In this document: in pieces, positions 13,429 to 25,100 of the stretch | Layout of the letters: every line of letters begins with the position of its first letter | Numbering within the stretch: position 1 is the stretch's first letter | Assembly (NCBI GenBank): GCA_013396915.1 | Contig: VWZL01001947.1 | Coordinates: 62,001 to 126,000, forward strand | Origin: Stercorarius parasiticus | Lineage: Eukaryota; Chordata; Aves; Charadriiformes; Stercorariidae | DNA: 64,000 nt | Reading direction: 5' to 3' | Notes under the pieces: model-generated | What the model saw: the letters and a program-made list of their open reading frames with translations, nothing else | The model's database searches: none | What the model was told of the DNA's origin: nothing | Made by a program: the position numbers and the translations under genes

Positions 13429-16400
13429 AAACTTTGCTCATCTGTCAGGTCTCATTGCCTGACATCATGGAGATCAATCTGCCTGCCTTAAACACAACGC
13501 CTGGCTCTTTCGAGAGGCTTCCCTTTTTAGACATTGGTCTCCTAAGCTCCTCTCCGCAGCCTGTCTCCCCCGCTGCAGCCTTCAACAGATTTTTTCAAAT
13601 CGGAACAGACAACCCATATAGGCTGACATGCTTTTTGCAGCGCTCGCTTGCTTGCTGCTCACATCGGAATGTTCCTATCCAATCTGCCCGCATTCCTGGG
13701 CAGTGCAGCAGCATAGGAGAGAGGGGATGAGAGGTGTCTGCTACATGTGTACAGCCGCACACCTCAGAAAGGACTCTTTTTCTAAAATGACATGGGGGAG
13801 GAAACTCCTAAACATTACTGCCAGAGAGTTTTAAGCACCAAGAGCAGAAAATTTCTATGGGAGAAAGAATGAAAGGAAACCAAGAAAAGGCAAAAAATCC
13901 CCCAGATGTTATCAGAATCTGCCCTCTCTTTTGGAAACTTTTTCATTCAAAAGAAAACACATTTGGGTGTGTGAACGCATGACCTGCTCTCTCTGGAACA
14001 CTGGATTCTCAGAAACATCACTCATCTTACTAGATATTTCTTCTCTGCCTGAGGTGGAGTCAGTCAGTTCTGCGTGCCCGATGCTGGTAGTTGAGCCTTA
14101 ACCTTAAAAAGTGTTCAAAATAAAACAAATATGGTGAAGCTCCAATGCCAGACAGTTATTTCAACTTTTACAGGGAGTTACCCGTTAGAGAAGACTGTGA
14201 CCTGAAACAGCTCTCCTTTGCTCTTCCCCAGTCCATTCCATGCACACTATCTCATGGGATATGTAAAAGAACACCTTAGTTACATCAGTCTGAGCTAAAA
14301 GTGCATTTAAAATCAACCCAGGTAATGCATAGCCCCCACTTGAGGGCAGAATCTCAAATCAGAATATTTATTACCGAGCTGTAAAGCTGTGTTTTCGCAG
14401 ACTTTGTCAGGAAGGCGTTGTTTGAATGCCAATAGGGATGTCAGGCTCCATCTCTTTATAGACCTCGGGTCAGGAAAGGATGTGAGCACATTGTCAGCTT
14501 TAGCCCCGCTGACTTAAAGCATAGTTAAGCATGTATTTTACGTTCTGTCCTAAACGGGAAATATGTAGTACTGTAGTCACCTTAGCTGCAAGGGGAATAC
14601 ACACACTTATTAAACAGGCTACCCAGCTCACTGCAAAGGATGGTTACGGCTTTCCTTGCGCACTCAGCTCTGATCAACAGAAAAGGAACCGACCAGAAGT
14701 GAACAATGGAATCAGTCTATTAAGGGTTTTTTTCAAACCAAATGTATAAAGGTACCGTTTTATTATGCCTCCCAGTAAGAACATTCCCAGACACCAGTCA
14801 CCTTTCCTGCAGGCCTAGGTCAGTCCTAGAGGTTTTAGGATCCCAAAGGCCTGACCCCAGGGACATGTATCCTGCCAAGCACTGACCTGGCTCTCCATGC
14901 TCATGCAGCAGCACTTCCAGCCAGGGAGATGAGCCAGCATGAGCAATGAGGGGAAGAGCAGCAGGGACCTCCTATTTCCAGAGCTGTCCTACCTGAACCA
15001 TGCCATGCTGTCACCCCAGGAGAGGACAAGGGTCCCTCAGATGGAGATGCTCACTATGGCTCCCACTGCTCCACACAACATGACCCTGGGGAGGCAGCTA
15101 CAGTGCTGCAAGACCCCATATTTCAGGGAGGGGGAGCGGAAGGAGCAGAGATCCACAGCCCTGCCGGATGAACGATGACCCATGCTGCTTCTGCCACGTT
15201 CATGCCACGATGTAAGGCTCTTGCTTACATCTCTGCAAATCCCTGGAGGGAAAGAAGCTGTGGAAGGGAGAACAGGGGCTGCAGGAAGAGACAGTGAGAG
15301 GATGCAAGAGAGCAGGGAGGGGAGGAGAAGGCAGCAGTCAAAACATAGACCTGGAAATCACCAGGAGCCGCTGCACTGTGAAACCACTGCACTGTGAAAG
15401 CTGTGGGCAAGTTTTCTTTTCAGAGCAGAGATGCTGACTCTCAGTGGGACAGAGTCCCCCTCCCTCGCAGTCCCCCAGCCCACCAGCTGTCCGTGGGACC
15501 CCCTGCAGCAGAGGCTGTAGTCTGGCTGCATTGAGCCTCCTCAGTAATTTCAGTGTACTCCCAACAAACTAACGACGCAGGGGCTCTGCAGTCACCTCTT
15601 AGTGGCCAGGGCCACTAGGACTTAGGAAGCCTATCGGTTTCAAAAGACAACGGCTCTAGTTAGCACAAGAGAAACACAGATTTTCAGCATACATGTTCAC
15701 TAGCCGCTTTGAAAGGCTCCTTCAGAAGAGACTTATCTGACATGCTCAGGCTCTCCATCCTCCTCCTTTCTCCATTTCTTTCTCCAAATCACAGGGAAGT
15801 TCTTTCTCTCCCCGTTTCCAGACAGCTTCCTTTGGCCTTGAAGGGCCTGACAGGTAACAGACCTCCTGTGCAAACACGTGCTTCCTTTTCTCGCTTCCTC
15901 TCATCCTCAGATTTCAACATCCCATCACAAATCTGTTTTGCTGTCAAGGACTTTCTAGTCTCCCCTGTCCCTGTCCTCAGGGCAACTCTCCAAGCACCAG
16001 CCAACACTCTTTCCAGGTGTCTCCACACCTAACTAGCTCCTGGTTTTTCTCCTCTGGAAGACAGACAAGCAATGTTAACAGCAACAAGTAGATTCATATA
16101 GACCAAGGCATTCATGATATGGCTGTTTCTTACAGTGTCACGTCCCCAGTTATCACAGAAACATTTCTTCCCCGTGAGATTTAAAATCAGAAAGAACAAA
16201 TAGGATACCCATATCCAATATAATTAAGTACAGCCACCCTTGAAAAAGGGAATACATGGAATACAAAATCCTGGCATTTGGATGCGAAGCTCTTTGGCAA
16301 AACTTGTCAGCACTTCAAGAAATAAATATGAAAACTGTACCACAAAACACTAGATGCATTATTATTAGTATCTTTAATAACAGTACAAATATTAAAGTGC

Positions 16401-17548
16401 CATATTGTTTACAACACAAAATTAAAATTTTAATTTTAATCAGTCCTGTTTACCCAGCAACATTCTGATTAGCAGTCAGAGTTGATTGAACAGTGGAAGG
16501 GAAAAAAACCCGCTGACAACAAGATATGCCACATAAAAGACTTCGGCACGAGTCAAGCAGCAGCAGAGTTGTACAGCCAACTAAGGAACGTACCCAAGGC
16601 TCTGGCAAACCAAGACGCAACTGATGCCATTGAAGAGGTGATTTGAATATATTTTGTTTCCTCTCCTTTGGTGCAGGGAGCCCTTCTGAATATTTGCATG
16701 GCAGAATTGAAATACACATTAGCTTGAAACAATGAAGGAATAGGGAGGTAGAGAGCGCGGAGTAAGAAATCCCAGGAAACCGTAGGCAATTGCTTCTTTA
16801 TTATGCATATTTTGCTGCTGGAGCACATTATTCTCATTCTCCTTAGGGCACTGTTTGTTAAGAGCACAGTAAATAATGTCAACAACTAAAAATCCAGCAC
16901 ATTGAGCTTGATTTTTTTATTTTTTTTGCCTCATATTTGGATGAGAGGGAGTGCCCTGACAGAGGCCATATTTTCCAGAACAAACCTGAAGAATACAAGA
17001 CAGAAGCAGCAGTTTCCCATTCCAACCCCTACTCCTTAATTCCTCCTAAGAAAAAATTCAGGTAGAGAGACAAAACAAATTGCTGTGATTCGTGCACCCT
17101 GTCACATATATCTCCGTTTTAAGTGTTGCCCTTCTGCTGCGCAGTTCACAGAAAGACGGTGCCCTTCTTGTTCATTATTGGGAGTGACAGGCAGCAGCCC
17201 TCCCGCCACAATTAATCCGGTGGTGCCTTGCGGGCACGGACCTGCCCAAGGCACCTTCCTCCTGGGACACACCTCCCCAGCAGGGAAGGGGGAGTTCAAA
17301 GCCCAGCTGCATCCGCGCCTTTGAAGCATTCGGACTTAAATCTACTGCTCCTGAGGATGAGCGGCGTTGGGAAGCAAGCTGCTGTGATCAAGCTCCTGCT
17401 CCAGCAAAAAAAAAAGAATCAAATGCTGCACTCTTCCATAGCTTGACTAACCACACGCTTCATTAAAGCTTTCGCTGCTGTTTAACTGAGCTGTAAATGC
17501 CAGGAAGACATTGGGTTTTTTTGAATGAGGCAGAGACAGTTCATAAAT

Positions 17549-17588
17549 CCTTTTTTTTTTTTTCTTTTCCTCCTTTTTTCCCCTCATT
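17549..17588. repeat. Pyrimidine-rich tract (T13 followed by C/T)
   Basis: About 40 bases of nearly pure T and C, beginning with 13 T at 17551-17563. It is a simple low-complexity tract. Confidence 0.8.
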
Positions 17589-17939
17589 TCCTTCAAGCCC
17601 GAGAAAGTAAACAGGTGAGATAAATGTAAAAAGAAGGGAATGTGGATTTAAAGGTCTGATACAGGGCTTCTTAGGCAGTCAGCTCTGTTTAATGCTTTTC
17701 CACCCTGTGCCTTTCAGTAGTTCCCAAGGCTGAGAACACGGAGCAGATGCAGACTAAGCACTTGAAACAAGTTTTACCCCTCTGTTCTCAAATCAGAGAG
17801 AGTTTTACATTAGATAAACCTGGATTTTAAAGGGAAGAGAGAGAGGAATCCACTAAAAGAGGCTTTAGTGGTGCAAACCCTTTGAGCCATCACCACTGAA
17901 GAGAGGAAGAGTTGGTACCTCACACTTTCAGCCCTGTAT

Positions 17940-18301
17940 TATATAAATCCTTTTCTTACCTACAACTGAGAAGAAACAGCTGCAAATAAATGGCCTTTCA
18001 GCTGTGGTCACTTCTGTACTTCATCCGTAAGTGCTCTCAGTGTAGCAGAAACCCACACCAACCCGTTGGGTGACTACAGAGTACTGCTTGCTGCTCTGTC
18101 ATGCATCCCGTGCAGCTCTCCAGTGGCTCCCAGGCTCCCCACAGCCCCAGACCCACCTCATAAAGACCCCAGGCCCCCAGCTGAGACCCAGCCCCGGGTA
18201 ATTGCTGCTTCAGGGCGCTCAGGTGAGGCCCCTGTGCTTCATCCCACCTCACTGGCATAAAGACTCCCATCTCCCAGCTTCAGAGAGAAAAGCCAAGAGT
18301 G
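17940..18301 (+). other. Possible unannotated gene start: TATA box, short signal-peptide-like ORF, two phase-matched donors
   Basis: A TATATAAA box is at 17940-17947. Fifty bases on, an ATG at 17990 begins MAFQLWSLLYFI, a short hydrophobic N terminus like a secretory signal. It is followed after one extra base by a strong donor, gtaagt, at 18027. An acceptor-like ctcccag ends at 18277, and 24 bases later a second gtaagt donor begins at 18302. The two segments join in phase as a frame with no stop. The next obvious acceptor (about 18340) leads to an immediate stop. I recognise no protein family, no third exon was found, and the whole may be chance or a non-coding RNA. Confidence 0.15.
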
Positions 18302-19009
18302 GTAAGTCAGAATTTTTGTTTATTTTGCTTGTTCTCATCAGCTTAAAATCCCTGCAAGATTCGTTTTGGTAGCTGATGAACTACTGCAGCTTCTGCAGTT
18401 ACGTACACAGAGATTTCAGACTGAGTGATGCACCAGAAGAGCTTTTATTGCCAATGTTATCATAGGCTATTTTGGAGATCAGAACAATTGTACCGGTCAC
18501 AGCATACTTTTTGTTACCTTTGTGAAAATATTCCTAATATACAAAGCAATAAAATGCTCAGTCAGTGATCAAAGCTTCAAAGATGGAGATTATGCTCTCA
18601 TTCAGTACGCCAGCCTGTGAAACCACCCTTTCTTAAATGAAATTTATGTAAATAAGATTGCCAGTTCCTTGGGTTCTCTGAGAGGGGAATGGAATAATAT
18701 TTAGAAGGAAAATCTAGATGATGGCAGGATTTAGATTTAACCTTTAAGATAGTTATATTGAACTGGATAGGATCTCAGCATTTTATTTGAATGTGATTTC
18801 TTCCTCCAATTAATGTTCCTCAAGTAACTACCAAAGTGCTTCCCCAGAGTCTCCTTTCAGCTCCCTGCACTGGGTTTTTCAAGCAGCCCCTGATGAAGGC
18901 TCAGCCCTTCCCCTGGCAAGCTGGGGCGGGGGTGTGATTTACTACAGGAGCAATGCTGGTGGCCATGATGCGACCTGTGAAGTTTCACGTTGGTGAGCCA
19001 TCAGGCTCA

Positions 19010-19740
19010 AAGAGTCAGTGGTTCAAAGTCCAGCTGTATTAATGGTTGGAGGAATGGGTTGATGGAAACATGATGAAGTCCTTCACCAGGAACAGAACAG
19101 CAGTGGGCTGCGTGGAAGGAACCTTGGAAGAAAAGGACCCGGGAATCCAGGTGGACAAGAGGTGAAGTGCCCTTGCACCAGAGAAGGCTATCCACGTACC
19201 AGGCTCTGCCAGAAAGTGTGTAGCCAGCAGAGGTCCATAGAAGTGATTATTTGTGCTCCTCTATTCAGACCACATCCGGAGTAGCATCATCTTTGGGCTT
19301 CCCAGTACTAGACAGACAGTGTGGCGGGACACTAAGGTGGTGACAGGATGGAGCACATGATGCACGGGAAAGGCGTTTGTTGAGCCTGGAGAAGAGAAGG
19401 TTAAAGGTGGGGGGAACCTAACCACTGACTTGGGCTACCTAATGGGTGGTAATAGAGGAGACAGACAGACCCTTTTCAGACACATACAACAAAAGGCAAC
19501 AGACATAAGCTGTAGCAGTGGAAATTCTGACTGAAGAAAAAAGAAAAAGACACAGTGAGGGTCAAGTATTGGAATGGATGACCAGAAAGACTGCAGAATC
19601 CCACTTCTTGGAGATACTAACCCAGATGAGGCCTGAGCAACTGGATCTAACTTGTAAATCAACGGTGCTTTCAGTGAGGGGTGAGACTAAATGCCCTCAA
19701 GAGATCCTTCCAGCCCAAACAGTTCTGTTCATCTTGAGCT
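19010..19740 (+). mobile_element. CR1 LINE fragment, degraded, sense orientation
   Basis: Diverged CR1 3' sequence is readable in order. It includes a GAGCCTGGAGAAGAGAAGG-type block at about 19384 and an ACC-ACATCCGGAGTA segment corresponding to CR1's 'one of the first pages of ORF2 tail' region at about 19268. It ends with a CCCTCAAGAGATCCTTCCAGCCC-like terminus at about 19695-19720. Frames are broken throughout and the element is 5'-truncated. Both ends are approximate. Confidence 0.7.
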
Positions 19741-20474
19741 TCAGGAACAGAAACACAGTTTATTGTATTTACCTGTTTCCTTTGCTTCCTCGACTAATTA
19801 TTCTTTACTTGGAAGTCAAAGCACTATCTCCTGAACTATTAAAAGGAGAAAAGCCAAAAGCGTACAGATTTCTAGGCATGCACACAAAGTAAGGGCCAAA
19901 CCTTCTTTAAGATTTCCTCTAAAACATTAACCCCAAATTAAGCACACGCTGTCTCAAGAGCTGTGCGTTTGCTTTTTCCATAAGGTTGCCCTAGAAATCA
20001 GAGAGCCCACTTAACTAACCTGAGTCAACTGACAATTCCTCTGAAAGCTTGTATATGTGGCTCTATCAGATCAAAAATTGATCAGAAGAATCTAAAAGCC
20101 TCTCATGTTCTCCATTACTGCTCTTTTGTTACGCAAACAGGAAAGTCCTGGGGAAAAAAAAAAAGTCATTATAAAAAATAGCACATTCCTAAAAACACCT
20201 GGGCGTTGATTCAAAAAACTCCTGAGTTTTTATGCACATTATACATTCCCATAATCTAGGGCCTGACAGAAAAATACTTGCAGTAACCAGAATCACAATG
20301 CATGTATCTTTTAAGTCTGAACTTAGATCAGCAATTATCCATGAAGAAAACAGCAATTTTGCTGCCAAACCCAAAAATTCTGCTGCTTCTCTCCCCTCTG
20401 TCCCATTGTCAGATCAGTATAACTCAACATGCTTCTACTTATTAATTCAGGCCAAAGAAAAAGATGTGTATAAG

Positions 20475-22028
20475 CCATTTTAGTGACATTTTATTAAAGT
20501 AATTTTTCAGGTTGCACCCTCCCCCTCCACATATGTGCAAATTTCTTCTCCTGGCAGTGAGCCACAGACCAATTTTGAGGTGGAAAACAGTTGTAGGAAA
20601 AAAAGAGAAAGTCAGAAATTACTTTATAAATGGACACATCTTATAATACATTACAATGCTCCCTTTAGTAGCCAAATGGTTCATGAGCATTACACTTTAT
20701 GTAATATCACAAATGCACAAAATATGCTTTGCATATGATTGCAAAAACAGCAGCACTCTGGAGCCAAGCACATGGCTTAATATTATAATTATGAGTCTAC
20801 TCCAATGTAGTGGATTTTAATAAGACTTTAATAATACTGGTATGAAGCCAAATTACATAATGTCCCAAAATATGAAACAAAGCTTTTATAGAGAAAATAA
20901 AAGCTCATTGAAGTATAACCACATTTAAAAAAAAAACAAAACCGACCATTAATGTTATCTAAACAAAGCCATTAAGCATATTTAATTTTAAAAAATCAAA
21001 TTAGAGAAAAGGAACTCAAATCTATTCCCAGATCTCAAGATAAAATTAAAAAGGATATTATTTTAGGCAACATCGATGAAAATGAAGGTACTATGCCAGC
21101 ACTGGGAAACAAGCTAACACCATAATTACCTCTTTTGGCACAGATACGGATATGGGTTGACTATCTCCGATTTCTCTCAAAGGACAAAAAATGACTCGGT
21201 TACCTTACAGGTTGATTTTAAGACTGAGCTATGTTGGATTGTCTAGGAACAGCTCAGACCAGTAAAATAATTTCCTTCTACACATGAAAACCAACTCCAA
21301 GTAAGAGTCCAAAAGGTAAAGAGCCAAATGATTTACTCCCTCAGCCCCCTCCAATTCTGGAACCTTGGGGAAAACAAGGACTTGAAAGCACCTGTGAAGC
21401 TCAATCTGGCAGGGACCATTCTCGGAAAAACTTCCCCTCTCACCCCTCCCCAGGTATGACAGCGTTAAATAGCAATTAAAAGACAGATTAGTATTTCATT
21501 TGTTGGATAACACACACAGAATGTCGCACATTCTTAAAGCTGTATAACCTTTTAAATATTAGTGTTGTGCTAGTTGGAAGATTAGTATTTGCATGGATAA
21601 CATTTTTTGTCCTTTGTTAGGATCAGCTATTTAGATCCACATATCCAATAGAGAGATCAACATATATTAGCGTATTCCAATGTACTGCTGTTCAGCTGAG
21701 TTAAATGAGTGCTGACAGCCTATCAGAGCAGGTGGTGAGGAGTACAGCAAGAATCAGAACAGTTTTCTTTACATACATTATATTGTCTCATCTGCATGTC
21801 TCTAGACTTTTTAAGCAGTTTTGATAAAGGCATTAAAAAATTTTAAGTGGATTTAGATTCTGCATGACAAGATGAAGTGAGGGGGACATTTTATGCCTTG
21901 GATTTCTTAGAAGTCTACTTTAGCTACAGAAGCCATTAAAAAGTTGGAAGTAACTTGAAGATGAAAGGCATTAGCAGCTTTTTAGAAAAGGATAATCACA
22001 TTCTTCCAGAGACTTAATGAGACTTAAT
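20475..22028 (-). other. DCTD: Probable DCTD 3' untranslated region
   Basis: About 1.5 kb of AT-rich sequence follows the DCTD stop codon without a recognisable repeat. The first AATAAA on the minus strand is at 20490-20495. ATTAAA variants occur earlier, near 20815, 20826 and 20980, and could give shorter messages. The extent is inferred from the position of the signal only; transcript reads would settle it. Confidence 0.5.
20490..20495 (-). terminator. DCTD: Candidate poly(A) signal AATAAA for DCTD
   Basis: TTTATT on the plus strand is AATAAA on the gene strand. It is the first canonical hexamer downstream of the stop codon at 22029. Cleavage would be expected 10-30 bases further, around 20460-20480. 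Only the motif and its position support it. Confidence 0.45.
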
Positions 22029-22107
22029 TCACAGAAGCTTTTGACTTGGTCTGCTGTTAATTGAATCAAAGTCGATGATGATCTTGTTACACTTTGGCTT
22101 GAATTCC
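22029..22107 (-). CDS. DCTD: DCTD last coding exon with stop codon
   Basis: The acceptor tttattttag ends at 22108. One base completes the Arg codon, then 25 residues follow ([22 protein letters not shown]) and a TGA stop at 22029-22031. [12 protein letters not shown] is the near-invariant C terminus of vertebrate DCTD. The penultimate codons read CTT CTG TGA, giving Leu-Leu at the end. I recall Leu-Gln in human, a single-base difference (CTG versus CAG) that is probably neutral. Confidence 0.97.
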
Positions 22108-25100
22108 CTAAAATAAAGAAAAATACAGATATTAGTTAGTGAGTAGTTAAAACATTTTGCTTGCTTTAGCTCCAGCTAAATTTTTGAAGGAGTAAGAAAA
22201 AAAAAAATCCCTCCTTGGATTCACATAGTTTTCATCTCTATGGGAGCCAATTATAGTGCACCACACTGAGAGAAACCTGGACAAGAAAGACTAAGACAAA
22301 AAAGACACATGGGGTGGGTTAGCCTGTACATTCTTCGGCTATTGGAGTTCATAAATTACCCAGGAGTCAAAGGACTTTTAACAACTTCGCTGCGGGTGAT
22401 GGCATCATGTTACCAGGGCTGGGATTTTTGTTCATATATATTTATATTTCAAATATTTTTTATATATATTTACAGATATAGGTATACATATATGTATCCC
22501 TAAAAATATTTTATATACTGCATATGTATTATATATACACATGTATGTATGTGTGTGTATATATAAAAGATATTTGGAATATATTTTGATAAATATTTTG
22601 ATCACTTCTTGCCTGCCAAGTTTTCAAAGAACACTTTCAAACTTTGCCTCAGTATATGAAAATATTTTTTGTGCTAGGGGAATAGATCACATTATGCCTC
22701 ATACTGGGGAAAAAACCAAACTAGTTAAGAGGGAATCATTTAAAAATTGTAACTTTAGAACTGTAAAATTAATACCACCACAAAATGTTTCCTTTTATTA
22801 TCATTAGAGCATCTGCTGCAGCAATTAGCAAGGAAGGTATTTGGGGACCGAGCATATATTTTCCAGTCTACCAGTAAACAAAGGATTATGCAAATAGTGT
22901 GGATTTAGTGCCTAATTAAGCTCTGCAGTTCAGTTCAAGAGATTCATTAAGTACCACCTACATCCTTAACAATCAATACAAGGATGAATAACAGTCAACA
23001 CAGAAAAGCACTTGCTGCTGACCACAGAAACTCTGAATACTTGGTCCAGAATAGCAATCCGAAATGCAAGAAACACTTCTCACCCTGGAGAAGTTACAAT
23101 ATTTGACTTGCAAGAGAACGATTTATGCTTCTTAGTCAAATAGTCTTAGTAGACAGGAAATATACTGAAGGACTGAAACTGAATTTCAAGTACTGCTGTG
23201 TTTTTTTTGCGGATGTTTCTTAGCCCAGTAGGTACCTTTCATCCTAAAATTTTATCTGTCAGAACTGTTATGTTTGCAAATGTTTCGAAGTCTTTATATT
23301 AATATTGTAAAACTTTTTAGAGTTGCAAAGCCTCCCTGACTGCATAATTAGCCTCACCCACAGCACGTTATTGCTATCAAACAAGTTGTTGAACACATTG
23401 TCTTTAGGTATCTCTGTCAGTGTCTTTAAAAACCCCACTCTTCAAACATTTTTCTGATTCTCATTACTTTAAGGCAAATATTATCCAAGTTTTATCCTTT
23501 TCTCACATGAAAAGCTGACCAAAGAAGACTGGACAGTTACAGGCACCAAGAATTAATTATGGGTGGCTGCTTTAAAACCTTCCCAAATTGACTGCAACAA
23601 AAAGATACTAAAGTTTCAATAAGGATCAGGTAATCCACCAAATAAATGAACTGGATACTTGAGGTTTAAGGGACTTCAGGAGATCAGCTAGTCTAATGTC
23701 CTGCTCAGAGCAGGGTAAGTGATGACTCTCCCCAGTACAATGTAACCAATCACAATCACATTTGCAATTTCACTTGCAGTCCAGGAATTAAATGAGTAAT
23801 TCAAATGGACCATTTTCTCATACAACGTTATAAAATAGAAATTTAACCACACACAAGGCAAAAAGAATGGTGCGACAGGCTGTCAATCCAGTATCTTCTG
23901 CAGGCATACAGAGCAAGCCATCTACAAACGCTACCAAAGAGTAAAATGCTGCACAATGCGAAGAAGAAAAACTTTTGCCCTGAAGTTGGTCTCTTTCACA
24001 CACCATTTTCTTTCTCTCCAAAATAAAAATAAAGTTAATCCAAAGATCTCTTACCTGTATATAATACCTGCTAAATCAAACATCCGCCGTGCAGCTGTCA
24101 TTTCTGTAGTGTCATGATACTTGTCAGACATAAAAATAACTTCCTTTATGCCTAAAAAAGTCATACAGAAAAAATGTTAGAATTACACTGGAAAAAAGGA
24201 CTGTCTGGTGCACAAAATCAGAAAAGGCAGCATTCATCCACATGCTCTGGAACTCCTTGGTACACCTCTACTTCCCAGAACACTATGGATTGTACTTAAG
24301 AATAAGGCTATATAGAGCTGTTCTGGAAGAGAGTTCTTTCAAAAAATGTTGGAAAATGTTTTTCTCCCTTTTCACTTAACTTTAACTCAGAAAAACAGAA
24401 CCAAAAACTTGTGGGGAAAAAACACAAGATAGACAGACTAGAAATTAAGCAGTTTTTCACAAGTAATTGAAAACTGAAAATTATCTTCCTACCTCTCTAA
24501 TAGAAATAAAATTCTCTACAAAGAACTTAAACCCCAAATCCTATTCCCCTTTTAAATGCATAGCTATAAAGGGATGCTTTTTTCTTTTGTGCTCTGTTTT
24601 ACAAATAACTCCCAATCCCAGGTTCAAATCCTCATAAATGCATGCTGTCCCAAATTGCTGAATGATCTATGCCTAAATCACTTAGGCAGGGGAGAAGTGT
24701 AAAGGCTGACCCAGGAGGATTCACAAGCGTTTCAGAGCCTATCAACATCTTACTGTATTTACCAGACATGAATATCAATATATTGCAATTTAGCGCTGAC
24801 CTAAGCGCATAAGGAAAAGGATGACTGACTACATTGCGGACAAGCTACCTTGAAGACCATTTGATTTTGATTCGATAAATAAGAGAAATGTAGCACAAAT
24901 ACAGAATACCATTATCTTTCCCCTTCCACCTCTCTTCATTTCAAACCATACCGACCAAAATAAAGCAGCATTCCATTTGCTACTTTCTTCCTAGATTCCT
25001 GGGCCCATTAGCGGTGAGTGGAACTCCCCAGAACAGCAATCCATGCTAGGGTTGCAAGATTTTATTCAATGAGCAAAATATACGCTACCTTAAGCGGAGA

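Larger units (their letters stand above)
1..17930. other. Non-coding region, probably intergenic; no gene recognised
   Basis: No stretch here encodes a protein I recognise. Open frames are all short (about 120 codons at most) and overlap in several frames, as expected by chance. The composition is AT-rich, with scattered homopolymers (for example 17 T at 13412-13428) and pyrimidine tracts. From recalled vertebrate synteny, DCTD is followed on this side by intergenic sequence before TENM3, which fits. Some parts, such as 9150-9270, could be conserved non-coding elements, but only a multi-species alignment could show that. Confidence 0.6.
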
